Source of the DNA: Acetispira formosa (nom. nud.)
GTDB taxonomy: Bacteria > Desulfobacterota > Desulfarculia > Adiutricales > Adiutricaceae
Direction: 5' to 3'
Assembly: GCA_023525915.1 (NCBI GenBank)
Contig: CP026657.1
Span: forward strand, 3,124,001-3,188,000
Length of the DNA stretch: 64,000 nucleotides
Positions 41,150 through 50,801 of this stretch are shown piece by piece. A program made the translations under genes and the position numbers. How positions within the stretch are numbered: the first letter of the stretch is position 1; the number at the start of each line of letters is the position of its first letter. The notes beneath the pieces are model-generated. The model searched no databases and had not been told where the DNA came from. It was given only the letters and a program-made list of their open reading frames with translations.

Positions 41150-43030
41150 TTATTTTTCTTTCAGCCAGTATCGGTTGGATTTCGCCTGCACACTCTGGTA
41201 GTATTCAATGTATTTTACTACCCGCTGTTTCAGCTCCGAACGCGGCGCGGCTTCGTTTATACCACGGATATCGTAATAGAAATCCATTTCATTGTAAATC
41301 TTCTGCGAGGCCTGGCTGAGACTGGCCGCCCGAACGTCCTCCTCATTGACTTTAAAGCCGCGCGATTCCATCACTCGTGGCCCGGTGAAGATTACCAGGG
41401 CGTTGGGCTCGGCCAGGGTCACGTCACCTAGGGCCGCGTAGCTGGCAATGGCCCCGCCGGTGGAGGGATCGCCCAGAATGGAGATGAAAGGCAGGCCCTC
41501 ACGTTTGAGACGGGTGACGGCATTGACCGTCTTGACCATCTGCATCAGGGCCGGGGTACCCTCATGGAGGCGCGCGCCGCCCGAGCAGCACAGGCTCACC
41601 AGGGGCAGTTTCTTCCCAATGGCGTATTCCACCAGTCTATAGAATTTTTCACCGAAGGCCACGCCCATAGTGCCGCCTGAGAAGTAAAACTCGCAGACCG
41701 CCAGGGCCACCTTGTAGCCGAAGATGGTCGCCTCTCCAGTCACCAGGGCCTCACGGAAGGGCGAGCGTTTGCTCTGCTTGGCCAGGAAGGACACATATTC
41801 AGTGGTCAGGAGGGCCGGGTGGAGGATGTCGTTGGCTGTCAGATCACGGTTCAGTTCCTGGAAGGAATCTTCATCGGACAGACACTTGATCCAGCCCTGG
41901 GCGCCCATGATGCTGCTGCGGCCGCACTCGGGGCAGACATAATGGTTGTCCATGAATTTATCTAAGGGGATGACCGCTCCACAGCCTTCCTGCTCACCGG
42001 CTTTTAAACTCAATTCGCCGCACTTGACGAACTCGACGGGACGGCTGGCCGGGTCCTGCCAATCCCCCCAGTTATCGTCGGGCTGGAGGTCCAGGTCGCT
42101 GGCTTTGAAAGTCTTGATGTCCGGTGAGGGAACTGATTTACGCCTCAGCGGCGTGAGGCTGAACCAGGAGGCCCAGCGTCCGCGGGCCGGAGAGCCGTCT
42201 AGGTCTTTTTCTGTCACGCCAAAGGCCACCGCCCTCTTGCGGCGAACCCTGATAAGGCTTTCCACCTTGGAACGGGCCAGGGTGCGTACGGTTTTTTCCA
42301 GATAGCTGCCCAGCACCTTGGCGTAACCGGCCACATCGGTCACCTTGGCCGGAGCGGGCAGCACCTTGTCTATCACCTTAAATTCCAGAAGCTCGGCCGC
42401 CGTGGGCTTGGAAATCATCAGCGCTTCGCGCACCTTGGAGGCGTCCCGGAAGATAATGGCCGCCAGGCTCTCGGGCGGGGCGGTGGCATAGAGGGCGTCA
42501 TCGAACTGGGCGCGGCGGTCGGTCATCTGAATGGCCAGGGCTCCGCCGCTGCCGCCTTCACCGATCACCACTGAAACGGTCGGGATCGGAACAGTCAGAA
42601 AGACTTTTATCAGCTCCGCAATAAAAAAGGCCTGGAATTTCTGGGCCGACTCCATTGAGATGTCGGCTCCGTATGTGTCGATGAGGGTGATGATGGAGAC
42701 CGGCGCGCCTTCTTCTTTGCGGCTCACGGCTTTTTTAATGAAACGGATGATGTTGGAGTGATCCTCGGCCGTCAGCATGCCGTGATTGAGTTTGGCCAGG
42801 TCTTCCTTGGTTCTGAGGTTTTCCGGCTTTGGTTTCTGCTGGGCGATGATGAACAGATCCCGTCCCCACTGGTCGACTTCGCCAAGGATGAGGGCGTCAC
42901 TGGACATGGCGTTCTGCCTGAAACCGGTGAAAATGGCATGGATCAGGTCGCTGGACCTGGGCCTGAGCGGAGAGCGCGTACGGCGGCGAAAAATATCCAC
43001 CACATCAACTGAAGTATTTGCATTTGTCAT
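41150..43030 (-). CDS. accA-accD: Acetyl-CoA carboxylase carboxyltransferase, alpha-beta fusion (AccA-AccD)
   Basis: It transfers the carboxyl group from biotin to acetyl-CoA, giving malonyl-CoA for fatty acid synthesis. The 626-aa protein carries an AccA-like half first (residues about 30-260; oxyanion loop GEGGSGGALAI near 157). A linker follows, then the AccD half with its zinc ribbon (C337, C350, C366, C369) and crotonase-fold motifs CCSGGARLHEG (481) and GDPSTGGAIASYAALGD (520). The order alpha then beta in one chain differs from the separate subunits of most bacteria. The first zinc knuckle is C-x12-C instead of C-x2-C. ATG 43030 is used because GGAG lies 5 nt upstream; the open frame extends further but through a repeat element. 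No other acc gene is in the window. Confidence 0.88.
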   Translation of the reverse strand: MTNANTSVDVVDIFRRRTRSPLRPRSSDLIHAIFTGFRQNAMSSDALILGEVDQWGRDLFIIAQQKPKPENLRTKEDLAKLNHGMLTAEDHSNIIRFIKKAVSRKEEGAPVSIITLIDTYGADISMESAQKFQAFFIAELIKVFLTVPIPTVSVVIGEGGSGGALAIQMTDRRAQFDDALYATAPPESLAAIIFRDASKVREALMISKPTAAELLEFKVIDKVLPAPAKVTDVAGYAKVLGSYLEKTVRTLARSKVESLIRVRRKRAVAFGVTEKDLDGSPARGRWASWFSLTPLRRKSVPSPDIKTFKASDLDLQPDDNWGDWQDPASRPVEFVKCGELSLKAGEQEGCGAVIPLDKFMDNHYVCPECGRSSIMGAQGWIKCLSDEDSFQELNRDLTANDILHPALLTTEYVSFLAKQSKRSPFREALVTGEATIFGYKVALAVCEFYFSGGTMGVAFGEKFYRLVEYAIGKKLPLVSLCCSGGARLHEGTPALMQMVKTVNAVTRLKREGLPFISILGDPSTGGAIASYAALGDVTLAEPNALVIFTGPRVMESRGFKVNEEDVRAASLSQASQKIYNEMDFYYDIRGINEAAPRSELKQRVVKYIEYYQSVQAKSNRYWLKEK

Positions 43031-43040
43031 AATAGCTCCA

Positions 43041-43139
43041 CCGGGCTGGGCCCGGACCCCACGTCTAGGTGAGTTCTTACCGTAATAGTTAATTTTGGCG
43101 GCCATCATCGTATCAGGAGCGGTGCCCCCTTGGCTGTGG
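43041..43139 (+). repeat. Dispersed repeat family A, copy 1
   Basis: It contains GGGCCCGGACCCCACGTCTA, then TTACCGTAATAG, then GGCGGCCATCATCGTAT and GGTGCCCCC. It lies in the upstream region of accA-accD. Shared blocks with three other copies (50652, 51631, 51741) define the family. Confidence 0.8.
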
Positions 43140-43447
43140 CCTGTGTTTGTCAGTTTACAATTGCCGCGTGCGGTCACTTTCCGGCCGCTAGTACGGCCTG
43201 ACCGAAACCGCCGCTTTGGAATTGGGGCCAGGGCCGCCCTGACCGGACAAAGTCCACCGAATATTATATCAAAAAAAGTTTAAAAGTAAAAACAAGGCCT
43301 GAACGTTTAATCCGCTCAATAATTTGGAATTGCTGGCCGCCGTCGGTTTGGATATAATAGCCATCGTCTTTATTACAGCATACCTAATGTGCATACTTAA
43401 ATTGACCGACCGTTTTTTAGAGTGACGATTTGACCGCCTGAGGCCCC

Positions 43448-45142
43448 ATGAGAAATTTTAAGCATGATATCGACTTTGAAGATCCTGAACTAATTTCAGA
43501 ACTGATCAAAACCATGATTGAGCGGACTCCGGCCGCCTATGTAGTGTTGGACAAACACTTTCGCGTTCATTATGCCAACAGTTATTTCTATCGCCTGCGC
43601 GGTGCCTCGCCCGGAGCCATGGTCGGGCGCTTCTGTTATGACGCGGCCAACAACGGCCGCCCCTGTCCGGTTTGCGTGGTGCGGCAGACCTGGGAGGACG
43701 GCAGGCACCACTTGATGATGCGCAAAGATATTATGCCCGATGGCTCCGCCACTTATCTGGAAGAGCATGCGATTCCCATTCTCAAGGGCGACGGCGCCTT
43801 TGATTTCGTGCTGGAGATCATGATCGACCGCACCCGGGCTATGCAGCTGAGGCAAGAGGCCGGGGCCATGTTTCATAATATTGTGAGATCGCTGGTCTCT
43901 GTTCTGGAAAAGAAGGACGCCTACACCTGCACCCATTCCAACGACGTCAGTACCATCAGCACCCGGCTGGCCAGATTCATGGGGCTTGACGAGGGCCTGG
44001 TTTACAGGATCAGCCTGGGGGCTCTTCTGCACGATATCGGGAAAGTTCTGATACCTGACACCATCATCAACAAGCCAGGCGGGCTGACCGATGATGAATA
44101 TGACGTCATCAAGCGGCATCCGGTGGAGTCATTTCGTTTGCTGGCCAATCTTGAGGGTTTTGAAGACATCAAGGATATCTGCCTGCGCCACCATGAGCGG
44201 TGGGACGGGCGCGGCTACCCGGACGGGCTGAGCGGCCGGGAGACCCTTTTGGGCGCGCATATCGTCAGTCTGGCCGACACTTATGACGCCATGACCTCTG
44301 ATCGTTCCTATCGCCGGGGGCTGCCGCATGAGACGGCCATAGAGGAGATTCGCCGGGGCGTGGGCGGGCAGTTCAACCCGGAGGTCGGGGAAAAGTTTAT
44401 TGAGATGGGCACCCTTTATTACAACAGCCGCGAGCGGATGACAGCCACCGATGGCTCTGTAATGGATGATTATCTTCAATTTCTGCACAATGACGGACAG
44501 GACAGGGTGGTGCGGGATCTGTCGGCCATTGAGGCGCCGGGTGCGGCCGGGCCGGAGGAACTGGGCGGCGAATTTTACTTCACCGACGAACTGGCCCGGA
44601 GTATTTTTAAGCATACCCCGGCTTTCTATTCCATTATTGATGAAGACATGGACGTTCTGTACGTCAGTGATTCAATGGCGCGGGAGCTGAACTGCGAGGT
44701 CTGTGACCTCATCGGCCGCAAGTGCTATGAGATTAATGAGAAGAACACCAGCTGCCTGATGGACGGCGAGGATCTGAGCTGCCCTGGGTTGAGGGCCATG
44801 AACCAGAGGGTTGTGCACCGTGGTGAAGTGGACGAATCCTGGGGCGGGGACGCCAGAAGCTTTGACATCACGGCCATACCGATTGAGATTGAGGATCGCC
44901 ACGGCCGCCCCAGCCGCTATGTTCTGGAAATAATGTTTGACCGCACCGATGAGGTGGCCCTTCAGCGCAAACTGAATCAGGACATCAGGTTAGTCATTCA
45001 GACTCTGGAAAGACTCATCGCCCGGATAGATCCGGCCGAGGCTGGGAATTCCGAGGCCATTATTCAGGAATGCGGTTCCATCGGCGAATTTCTGAGCCGT
45101 TTCAGCGAGGAGTTGAGCCGTAAATATCGCGGCGAATCTTAA
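43448..45142 (+). CDS. PAS-HD-GYP-PAS c-di-GMP phosphodiesterase
   Basis: HD-GYP enzymes hydrolyse cyclic di-GMP and so favour motility over attachment. Domains of the 564-aa protein: PAS 1 (about 20-130), HD-GYP (about 140-325) with H195-D196 in LLHDIGK and the HHERWDGRGYPDGL motif at 248-261, and PAS 2 (about 375-500). Both PAS domains contain a three-Cys pattern after GR (GRFCYDAANNGRPCPVC; GRKCYEI...SCLMDGEDLSC), possibly for metal, Fe-S or redox sensing. There is no membrane segment, so it reads a cytoplasmic signal. GAGG lies 4 nt before ATG 43448. The radical SAM gene starts 3 bp after its stop, indicating co-transcription. Confidence 0.9.
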   Translation: MRNFKHDIDFEDPELISELIKTMIERTPAAYVVLDKHFRVHYANSYFYRLRGASPGAMVGRFCYDAANNGRPCPVCVVRQTWEDGRHHLMMRKDIMPDGSATYLEEHAIPILKGDGAFDFVLEIMIDRTRAMQLRQEAGAMFHNIVRSLVSVLEKKDAYTCTHSNDVSTISTRLARFMGLDEGLVYRISLGALLHDIGKVLIPDTIINKPGGLTDDEYDVIKRHPVESFRLLANLEGFEDIKDICLRHHERWDGRGYPDGLSGRETLLGAHIVSLADTYDAMTSDRSYRRGLPHETAIEEIRRGVGGQFNPEVGEKFIEMGTLYYNSRERMTATDGSVMDDYLQFLHNDGQDRVVRDLSAIEAPGAAGPEELGGEFYFTDELARSIFKHTPAFYSIIDEDMDVLYVSDSMARELNCEVCDLIGRKCYEINEKNTSCLMDGEDLSCPGLRAMNQRVVHRGEVDESWGGDARSFDITAIPIEIEDRHGRPSRYVLEIMFDRTDEVALQRKLNQDIRLVIQTLERLIARIDPAEAGNSEAIIQECGSIGEFLSRFSEELSRKYRGES

Positions 45143-45145
45143 ACC

Positions 45146-46435
45146 ATGGGCCTTTTGGAAAAAATTAGCGGTCTGAGCGGCCGCACGGTGCTTGGCGTCA
45201 ATCCGCCGGTATTTGATTTCGCCTGGTTTGATTTGTGGTCGAAGCCGGTGGGTCTGCTTAATATTCTGGGGCATCTCCGGGCGCGCGGCAATCAGGTTTT
45301 TCTGGTCGACAGCCTTTATGAAGCGCGTGAAAAAGCGCTCTCGGGCGGCCGGTGGAAAGTCCGGCGGGAGCGTCTGCCCAAACCGGACGCCTATCGCGAC
45401 ATCCCCCGGCATTATCACCGCTTCGGCCTGAGCCCGGAAGAGCTGCGTCTGCGCCTCATGGCCGCGCCCCGGCCCGACCTGATTCTCCTGACCTCCATTA
45501 TGACCTATTGGTATCCGGCAGTGTTTGAGACGGTCCGCATACTGCGGGAAGTATTTCCAAACGTTCCGATTGTGCTGGGCGGCATTTACGCGACCCTCTG
45601 CCCTGAGCACGCGGCCGGGAGCGGGGCTGATTATGTGATAGGGCCGGGAGAGGCCTCTCCGCGCCCGGCGGTCCTGCCGCTTGACCTTTATGATCGGCCT
45701 GAATACGGGGTGGCGGCCACTTCTTACGGCTGCCCCATGCGCTGTCAGTATTGCGCCTCATCTATTTTGTCGCCTGTGTTCCAGCCGCGCCCGCTTCAGG
45801 ATATTTTCGCCGACCTGGCCGGACAGGCGGCCTCCGGCCCGGTGCGGGATTTCGCCTTTTACGACGACGCGCTGCTCTGGGAGAGGGAAAAACGTTTCTA
45901 TCCCCTTTGTGAGCATATTCAGGCCACTTATCCTGATTTGAATTTTCACACCCCCAATGGCCTGTCGGTGGCCATGCTTGATCAAAAGTGCTGCCGCCTG
46001 ATGCGCCAAACCGGTTTTCGCACTCTGCGCCTCAGCCTGGAAGGCATAGACGCTTATACCAACTCCGTCGGGTCAGATAAAAGCGGCCCTCAAAGCTATG
46101 GGGAGGCGGTAGCCAACCTGACGGCGGCCGGATATCAGCCTGAAGATGTGGAAACCTATATTCTGGCCGGGTTGCCGGGCCAGAATATTGATGATATTGA
46201 GCGTTCCATAGATTTTGTCAAATCCCTGGGCGGCCGTCCCAAGCTCTGCGAATTTTCGCCCATTCCCGGCACCCGTTTATATAACGAAGCCCTGAAATCT
46301 GACCCCCTCCTGGCAACGGAACCGCTATGGCATAACAATACGGTTTATGCCTCTTATTTATCTGGCCGAATCCCTCCTTCCAAACTCCAGGCCCTAAAAT
46401 CTCAGACCGGGACCGGGCCTAAGGCTATCGCTTGA
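45146..46435 (+). CDS. B12-binding-type radical SAM protein
   Basis: The 429-aa protein has an N-terminal region with the cobalamin-domain layout (VGLLNILGHLRARGNQVFLV, then PDLILLTSIMTYWYPAVFET and PIVLGGIYATLCPEHA). A radical SAM domain follows with CPMRCQYC (C-x3-C-x2-C, about residue 199) and the SAM contacts DFAFYDDALLW and LRLSLEGIDA. The Asp-x-His-x-x-Gly cobalamin-binding motif is not obvious, so B12 may not be bound. Related enzymes methylate or rearrange peptides, lipids or cofactors; the substrate is unknown. It lies 3 bp downstream of the HD-GYP gene, and repeat B copy 1 begins at its end. Confidence 0.82.
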   Translation: MGLLEKISGLSGRTVLGVNPPVFDFAWFDLWSKPVGLLNILGHLRARGNQVFLVDSLYEAREKALSGGRWKVRRERLPKPDAYRDIPRHYHRFGLSPEELRLRLMAAPRPDLILLTSIMTYWYPAVFETVRILREVFPNVPIVLGGIYATLCPEHAAGSGADYVIGPGEASPRPAVLPLDLYDRPEYGVAATSYGCPMRCQYCASSILSPVFQPRPLQDIFADLAGQAASGPVRDFAFYDDALLWEREKRFYPLCEHIQATYPDLNFHTPNGLSVAMLDQKCCRLMRQTGFRTLRLSLEGIDAYTNSVGSDKSGPQSYGEAVANLTAAGYQPEDVETYILAGLPGQNIDDIERSIDFVKSLGGRPKLCEFSPIPGTRLYNEALKSDPLLATEPLWHNNTVYASYLSGRIPPSKLQALKSQTGTGPKAIA

Positions 46436-46665
46436 AAACGCAAAGGTAAAACCCGGCCGGGCGGCCGGAAAAATTTCTGACATCGCTCGTAATTTTCTCT
46501 GATTCCCGGCCGGGTGGCTTCAGCGGCCTTCTGGTTGTCCGTGCCCGTCCGGGGAGCAAAATTACGAGCGACTTACAGTGCCTTTCATAAAAGTTTCCGG
46601 CCGCCCGGCCTGGTCAGTGTCAGTGTTTGGGCAGGGTGACGGTTGCGGTCTTCTTTTGTGAGCCG
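46431..46665 (+). repeat. Dispersed structured repeat family B, copy 1
   Basis: The outer stem is GGCCGGGCGGCCGGAAA (46455-46471) with its exact complement at 46594-46610. The inner stem is TCGCTCGTAATTTT (46483-46496) with AAAATTACGAGCGA (46558-46571). The conserved blocks are GCAAAGGTAAAACCCGG, TTCCCGGCCGGGTGGCTTC, GTGCCCGTCCGGGGAGC and GGCCTGGTCAGTGT. It begins at the 3' end of the radical SAM gene. Confidence 0.85.
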
Positions 46666-46750
46666 CCCCCTGGTTTTACCACAGGCGTTTTCAAGTGATT
46701 GCCCTGACTCTCCCCGTGGCATTGCCCGCAGTTGGTGTCATAGAGCCAAT
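46624..46750 (-). pseudogene. Possible C-terminal remnant of a c-type cytochrome
   Basis: The minus strand reads WLYDTNCGQCHGESQGNHLK, then TPVVKPGGGSQKKTATVTLP and a stop. CGQCH is a haem c attachment motif. Upstream the sequence turns AT-rich and unreadable, with no start. The last 10 residues overlap repeat B, and copy 2 of that repeat encodes a similar end (KTATIILYKRRH), so part of the match may reflect the repeat. Confidence 0.3.
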
Positions 46751-47121
46751 TTTTTTATTCCCGTCTCTTTTTTTATATATTATTCATCTTTTTATAGTTA
46801 TTATTTAGTAAAATATATTTACTAAGGCTCATTTCCAATCTTCATTTTTCAAATATAGTTGCGAATAGAGGTGATGGATATCGATATATATTGTGTGTCG
46901 CTTTAGGTTGATAACAGAGGATATTGACTAAAAAGGTCTGAATCGATAGAGTGACATAATTAACTTGGGTATTTTAATAATCAGACCTCCAAAAATATTG
47001 TTGTTTTTTGACGGACTGCCCGTGGGCGGACGACCGTCCGCTATTCATGAATGGCCCTCATGAATATGTGGCCGTGCAGCCCTCGAATGTGGAAAGGCGG
47101 GCGGAAGCCCGGTCGTGAAGT
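46751..47121. other. AT-rich upstream region of the autotransporter gene
   Basis: I see no gene in these 370 bp. The stretch is much richer in AT than its neighbours (runs such as TTTTTTTATATATTATTC) and probably contains the promoter for the gene at 47122, though no single site is convincing. Hairpin-like GGACTGCCCGTGGGCGGACG lies near 47020. Confidence 0.35.
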
Positions 47122-50100
47122 ATGACGCCCCGTTTTCTGGTCTTTGTGATTTTGTCGGTTGTTGCGAGCGGTTGTTATCCGGCGGGAGCAAAGGCCCGGT
47201 CCTGGACTCCTTCTGACACGATCACCGTTGGTTATGGCAACACTCTTGAGGTTCCCCTGGTTACAGGCGATGTTGGATTCAGTTTGGACCATGAGGCCAG
47301 TGCCGTCGTTAAATCGGTTCAAGACGCAATGGTGGAAGTGCGCGGCGGTGTTGATTCTCAGCTGATAGTAATTCAAGCCACCGGCAGCAATACCTTCTGG
47401 GCCGCGGACGGCACCTTTACCACTCTGGACTTCCGTGAATCGGAAGGGGTCCTGCCGGAAAGCGGCAGTATCGGCCAAAGGGACGCGGCGTCCGTTTTCA
47501 ATTTTGGGGACAACGGCAATGGCAACCTGATGGTCAGGCTGAAAGATATCGTCGGCGGCTCGGCCGAACTGGCCACCACCATCAACCTGTATAGCGACGC
47601 CAGATTGGAACAGGCCTGGGGCGGCGCTTTGACCGGGCATGTGAACCTGAATTTTATGGGCGACCGGTTTCAGGATTTCGATGGCTTCCGCAGTGTCGGG
47701 CAAGCCGATATTGATACGCTTCTGAACATAAGCGGCGAAAATTTCACCCCCGGCCCCTCCGGCGATTCGTCAACTGTAGTGAGTATCAGTGAAATTCTGG
47801 GCGGCCGGGGTGAAAACTTCACCACCATAATCGCCGGTGGGGCGAAGGAGGCGGTCAGCGGCTATGCCGTGTCCGGGCCGGTGGATTATGTGTTTTCAGT
47901 GCAAAACGCCATAAGTGGCGGCAACTTTGAATTTCAGTATAACGGGACCACAGCGGCCCAGAACAACACCCTTTCAATCGGCAGCGCGACTGACGACACC
48001 CTGGTTGTTATCAGCGGCAGCAATGAAAATGCCACTGTCAGACTGGGCACCCTGATCGGCGGTGACGAATCCCACCTGACCACTCTGGTGGTGGATGGAC
48101 AGGTGCGGGTAACAGCGGACACCACTCATAATCTCAACACGCCCCATAACAATCTCAACATCATCAACAATAATAACTCTTCGGAAGCCGTCGTTCTGGA
48201 AAATGTCGGGGACGGCGTTCTCAATCTAGGCGGCAGCGGGTCAAACGTTGTGCTGAAATGGGTGAATTCTTCCGGCACGGGCCTGACCATAAACAGCCTC
48301 GACAACATGAACCGGGCCACAGTTGAGGCCGCGTCCCTGGATCGGTACAGCGGCTTGTCCGGCAATTCAAAAATCACCCTGGCCAATGCCACTCTTAAGC
48401 TGGCGGCCGACGGCAGCGGCCTGACTTCCGCCAGCGGAGCCAGCCGCTTCAAAATGGATTCCTCAACCGGAAACAGTGTGCTCGACGCCAGTGCGGTTAC
48501 AGGTGAACTTGAATTCGGGATGAATCAGCAGCCCACCATTGTGGTCGGCAGCCAGGGCCATGTGATTATCGAGAACAGGGAGCTGGTCTGCCTCAGCGCC
48601 CTGGAAAGCCGCGCCGGAAGCAGTGACGCCTTTGACGGCAAGATCGGTTTTGATAATGCGGGCGGCAATCGCCTTATCTTTCTCAGCCACGGAATCAATG
48701 CCTTTGAAGGCGGCTTTAAAATTGATGATGGCCGCGCCAATATCGAATTTGCCGGTTCAACGTATGTTGTCGGCTTTGTCGACAGCGGGGCGACAGGGCT
48801 TTTGAATGCCGGGCACGTCTTCTTTACCGGCCTCAACGACTCCTCCGATCCGCTGAGCGCCTCCCGGATATCATTTGGCAACGGACAGCTTGATATGGGT
48901 CAGAGCGTCGTCCATCTGAATAACAGCCTCCTCTTGATCCAGGAAGACGGCAGCTATGGCGGACTGGGGCACATATCATCGCTTATTATGGGCGATGGAG
49001 CCGACAGCCTTGAGCCGTCCTCACCGGCGTCCATCACCTTGATGGACACCTCCCTGTCAGCCCAGTTGGCGGCGGTCGGGCAGGAGGGCGTTCGCGTCAA
49101 CGCCAGCATGGCCATTGGCGGCTGGTCGGTCATGGAAAACAGCCTGAACGTTTTGGGCACTCTGACCATCGGCGGCAAAACCGTAGTGAACGGCCACCTG
49201 GCCACTCTGTCCAGCCCGGACAGCCCGGCCCTCTATTTTACGGTTAATCAGTCGGTTGAACTGACCGACGCCGCCCGGTTCAGCTATATCGATCCCGGCA
49301 CGATTATAATGATCGACCCGGAACTGGCCGCCGTGCTGCGGGATACCGGGGAAGGGCTGCGCGTCTTGGCTTCGGCTGATGGCGCCACAGCGATTGATCC
49401 GCTCCTACTGGCAGGGCTGACGGCCAATATGGAATTCAATGACAGCAATCTGGCCGCCCTTTCGGGCGGTTATTTTGATTTGGACCCCTTCAGCGGAATC
49501 CTGAGCTATGGCGCGCCCGGCCGCGGCCTCAAACCTCTGCCGGGCTATGCCTCTTCAATGATGGAGGCGGCCATGGCCCATAACAGCCTCCTGGGCCAAT
49601 ACATCAAGCGCGGGCCGGGCCTCTCCGCCCGCCGTTATTACAAGGAACTGACCCAGATAATGGGCAACACCCTGAACGCGGCCCTGAACATGACCGGGAA
49701 CCGCGCCCGTGAGGCCATGCGCCGCCTGAAAACTTTCGCCGCGCTGGACGGGACGCTCCCCTCATCCGGCAATGCCGCCTCCAGGATTACCGATGGCCTC
49801 TGGCTCAACGCCGGTTACGGACGGCTCACCATTGACGAGAATTATAAAAAGGGCTATGGCGGTTTTAAAAGCACCTCCGGCGGCCTGACTCTGGGCTATG
49901 ACCTGGAAGTGACGCGCTGGTTCCGGGCCGGTCTTTTTGTGGGGCAGAACACGGCGGAAATGAAATCCGACTGGCAGCGCATCGAAACCGACGATCTGGA
50001 AGCCGGGGCCTATGGGCAGCTGTTCCTGCCCCACGGCTTCATCATCAATGCCGCCGCCTCCTATGGCTGGCAGTCGCACACCTCCCGCCGCGACATCGAC

Positions 50101-50652
50101 CTTCGCGGCACGTTCGGCTCCAGTTTTAACCAAAAGCTCAAAGCCTCCTTCAATGGCGACACCATCAATGCCCAGATGGAGCTGGCCCGTCCCCTGGCGC
50201 TCAACGAACGCCTATACCTCACCCCTTCGGCCGGATATATTTATCAGGGCATACTGCTGGACCCATATCTGGAATCTTCCAGCATAGGCGACGGGCCTGA
50301 ATATGATCTTTCCCAGATTGCCGCCGGATGTGATTTCGACCTTCATTTATTGAAGGTCGGCACGGAGGTCAGTTGGCGCGGCGAAGATTTGTCCGTAACC
50401 GGCCGCACGCACTGGCTTGAAAATGTAGGTGATACCCGCCCGGAGAGCAAGGCCATTTTCGCCCAGTCGGCCGACCCCAAAATTTTCAACATTTACGGAG
50501 CTGAATATGATCGCCGGATGATAAATCTGGGTTTGGGGGTTGACTGGTCGCCGCTGGAGGGCGGTCTGGCGGTCGGTCTGGATTATGACGGGCTGCTCGG
50601 CACGAAAACGACCTCCCACAGCCTGAACCTGAATGTAACCTATAACTTCTAG
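47122..50652 (+). CDS. Autotransporter (type V secretion) with large passenger
   Basis: The 1176-aa protein begins with a signal sequence (MTPRFLVFVILSVVASGCYP); the ASGC could be a weak lipobox. A long Gly/Asn/Ser-rich passenger with repeating beta-helix character (for example SGSNVVLKWVNSSGTGLTIN) runs to about residue 800. A linker helix (NSLLGQYIKRGPGLSARRYY) and a C-terminal beta-barrel of about 270 residues follow (GLWLNAGYGRLTIDENYKKG ... SLNLNVTYNF), ending in Phe as outer-membrane proteins do. It should be displayed on or released from the cell surface, perhaps as an adhesin. No protease or lipase catalytic motif is seen. It is a single gene followed at once by repeat A copy 2. Confidence 0.85.
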   Translation: MTPRFLVFVILSVVASGCYPAGAKARSWTPSDTITVGYGNTLEVPLVTGDVGFSLDHEASAVVKSVQDAMVEVRGGVDSQLIVIQATGSNTFWAADGTFTTLDFRESEGVLPESGSIGQRDAASVFNFGDNGNGNLMVRLKDIVGGSAELATTINLYSDARLEQAWGGALTGHVNLNFMGDRFQDFDGFRSVGQADIDTLLNISGENFTPGPSGDSSTVVSISEILGGRGENFTTIIAGGAKEAVSGYAVSGPVDYVFSVQNAISGGNFEFQYNGTTAAQNNTLSIGSATDDTLVVISGSNENATVRLGTLIGGDESHLTTLVVDGQVRVTADTTHNLNTPHNNLNIINNNNSSEAVVLENVGDGVLNLGGSGSNVVLKWVNSSGTGLTINSLDNMNRATVEAASLDRYSGLSGNSKITLANATLKLAADGSGLTSASGASRFKMDSSTGNSVLDASAVTGELEFGMNQQPTIVVGSQGHVIIENRELVCLSALESRAGSSDAFDGKIGFDNAGGNRLIFLSHGINAFEGGFKIDDGRANIEFAGSTYVVGFVDSGATGLLNAGHVFFTGLNDSSDPLSASRISFGNGQLDMGQSVVHLNNSLLLIQEDGSYGGLGHISSLIMGDGADSLEPSSPASITLMDTSLSAQLAAVGQEGVRVNASMAIGGWSVMENSLNVLGTLTIGGKTVVNGHLATLSSPDSPALYFTVNQSVELTDAARFSYIDPGTIIMIDPELAAVLRDTGEGLRVLASADGATAIDPLLLAGLTANMEFNDSNLAALSGGYFDLDPFSGILSYGAPGRGLKPLPGYASSMMEAAMAHNSLLGQYIKRGPGLSARRYYKELTQIMGNTLNAALNMTGNRAREAMRRLKTFAALDGTLPSSGNAASRITDGLWLNAGYGRLTIDENYKKGYGGFKSTSGGLTLGYDLEVTRWFRAGLFVGQNTAEMKSDWQRIETDDLEAGAYGQLFLPHGFIINAAASYGWQSHTSRRDIDLRGTFGSSFNQKLKASFNGDTINAQMELARPLALNERLYLTPSAGYIYQGILLDPYLESSSIGDGPEYDLSQIAAGCDFDLHLLKVGTEVSWRGEDLSVTGRTHWLENVGDTRPESKAIFAQSADPKIFNIYGAEYDRRMINLGLGVDWSPLEGGLAVGLDYDGLLGTKTTSHSLNLNVTYNF

Positions 50653-50780
50653 CCGGGCTGGGCCCGGACCCCACGTCTGGGCGGCTTCTTCCCGTAATAG
50701 GTGGTTATGGCGGCCATCATCGTATTAAGAGCGGCGCCCCCTCGGCGGTGGATACGTTCATCGCCTGGGGGGCGCCGCTC
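50652..50780 (+). repeat. Dispersed repeat family A, copy 2, with perfect 12-bp hairpin
   Basis: It contains GGGCCCGGACCCCACGTCTG, TTCCCGTAATAG and GGCGGCCATCATCGTATTAA. These are followed by GAGCGGCGCCCC (50729-50740) and its exact complement at 50769-50780. It starts within a base of the autotransporter stop and ends 22 bp before the convergent hcp gene, where it may terminate both. Confidence 0.82.
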
Positions 50781-50801
50781 ACGCGGTCATGGGTGACCTG
50801 A

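Noticed and set aside
47041-47703. A 220-codon minus-strand frame opposite the autotransporter start
   Set aside because: No family pattern and no ribosome site, and it lies wholly over the signal peptide and passenger of a clear gene.
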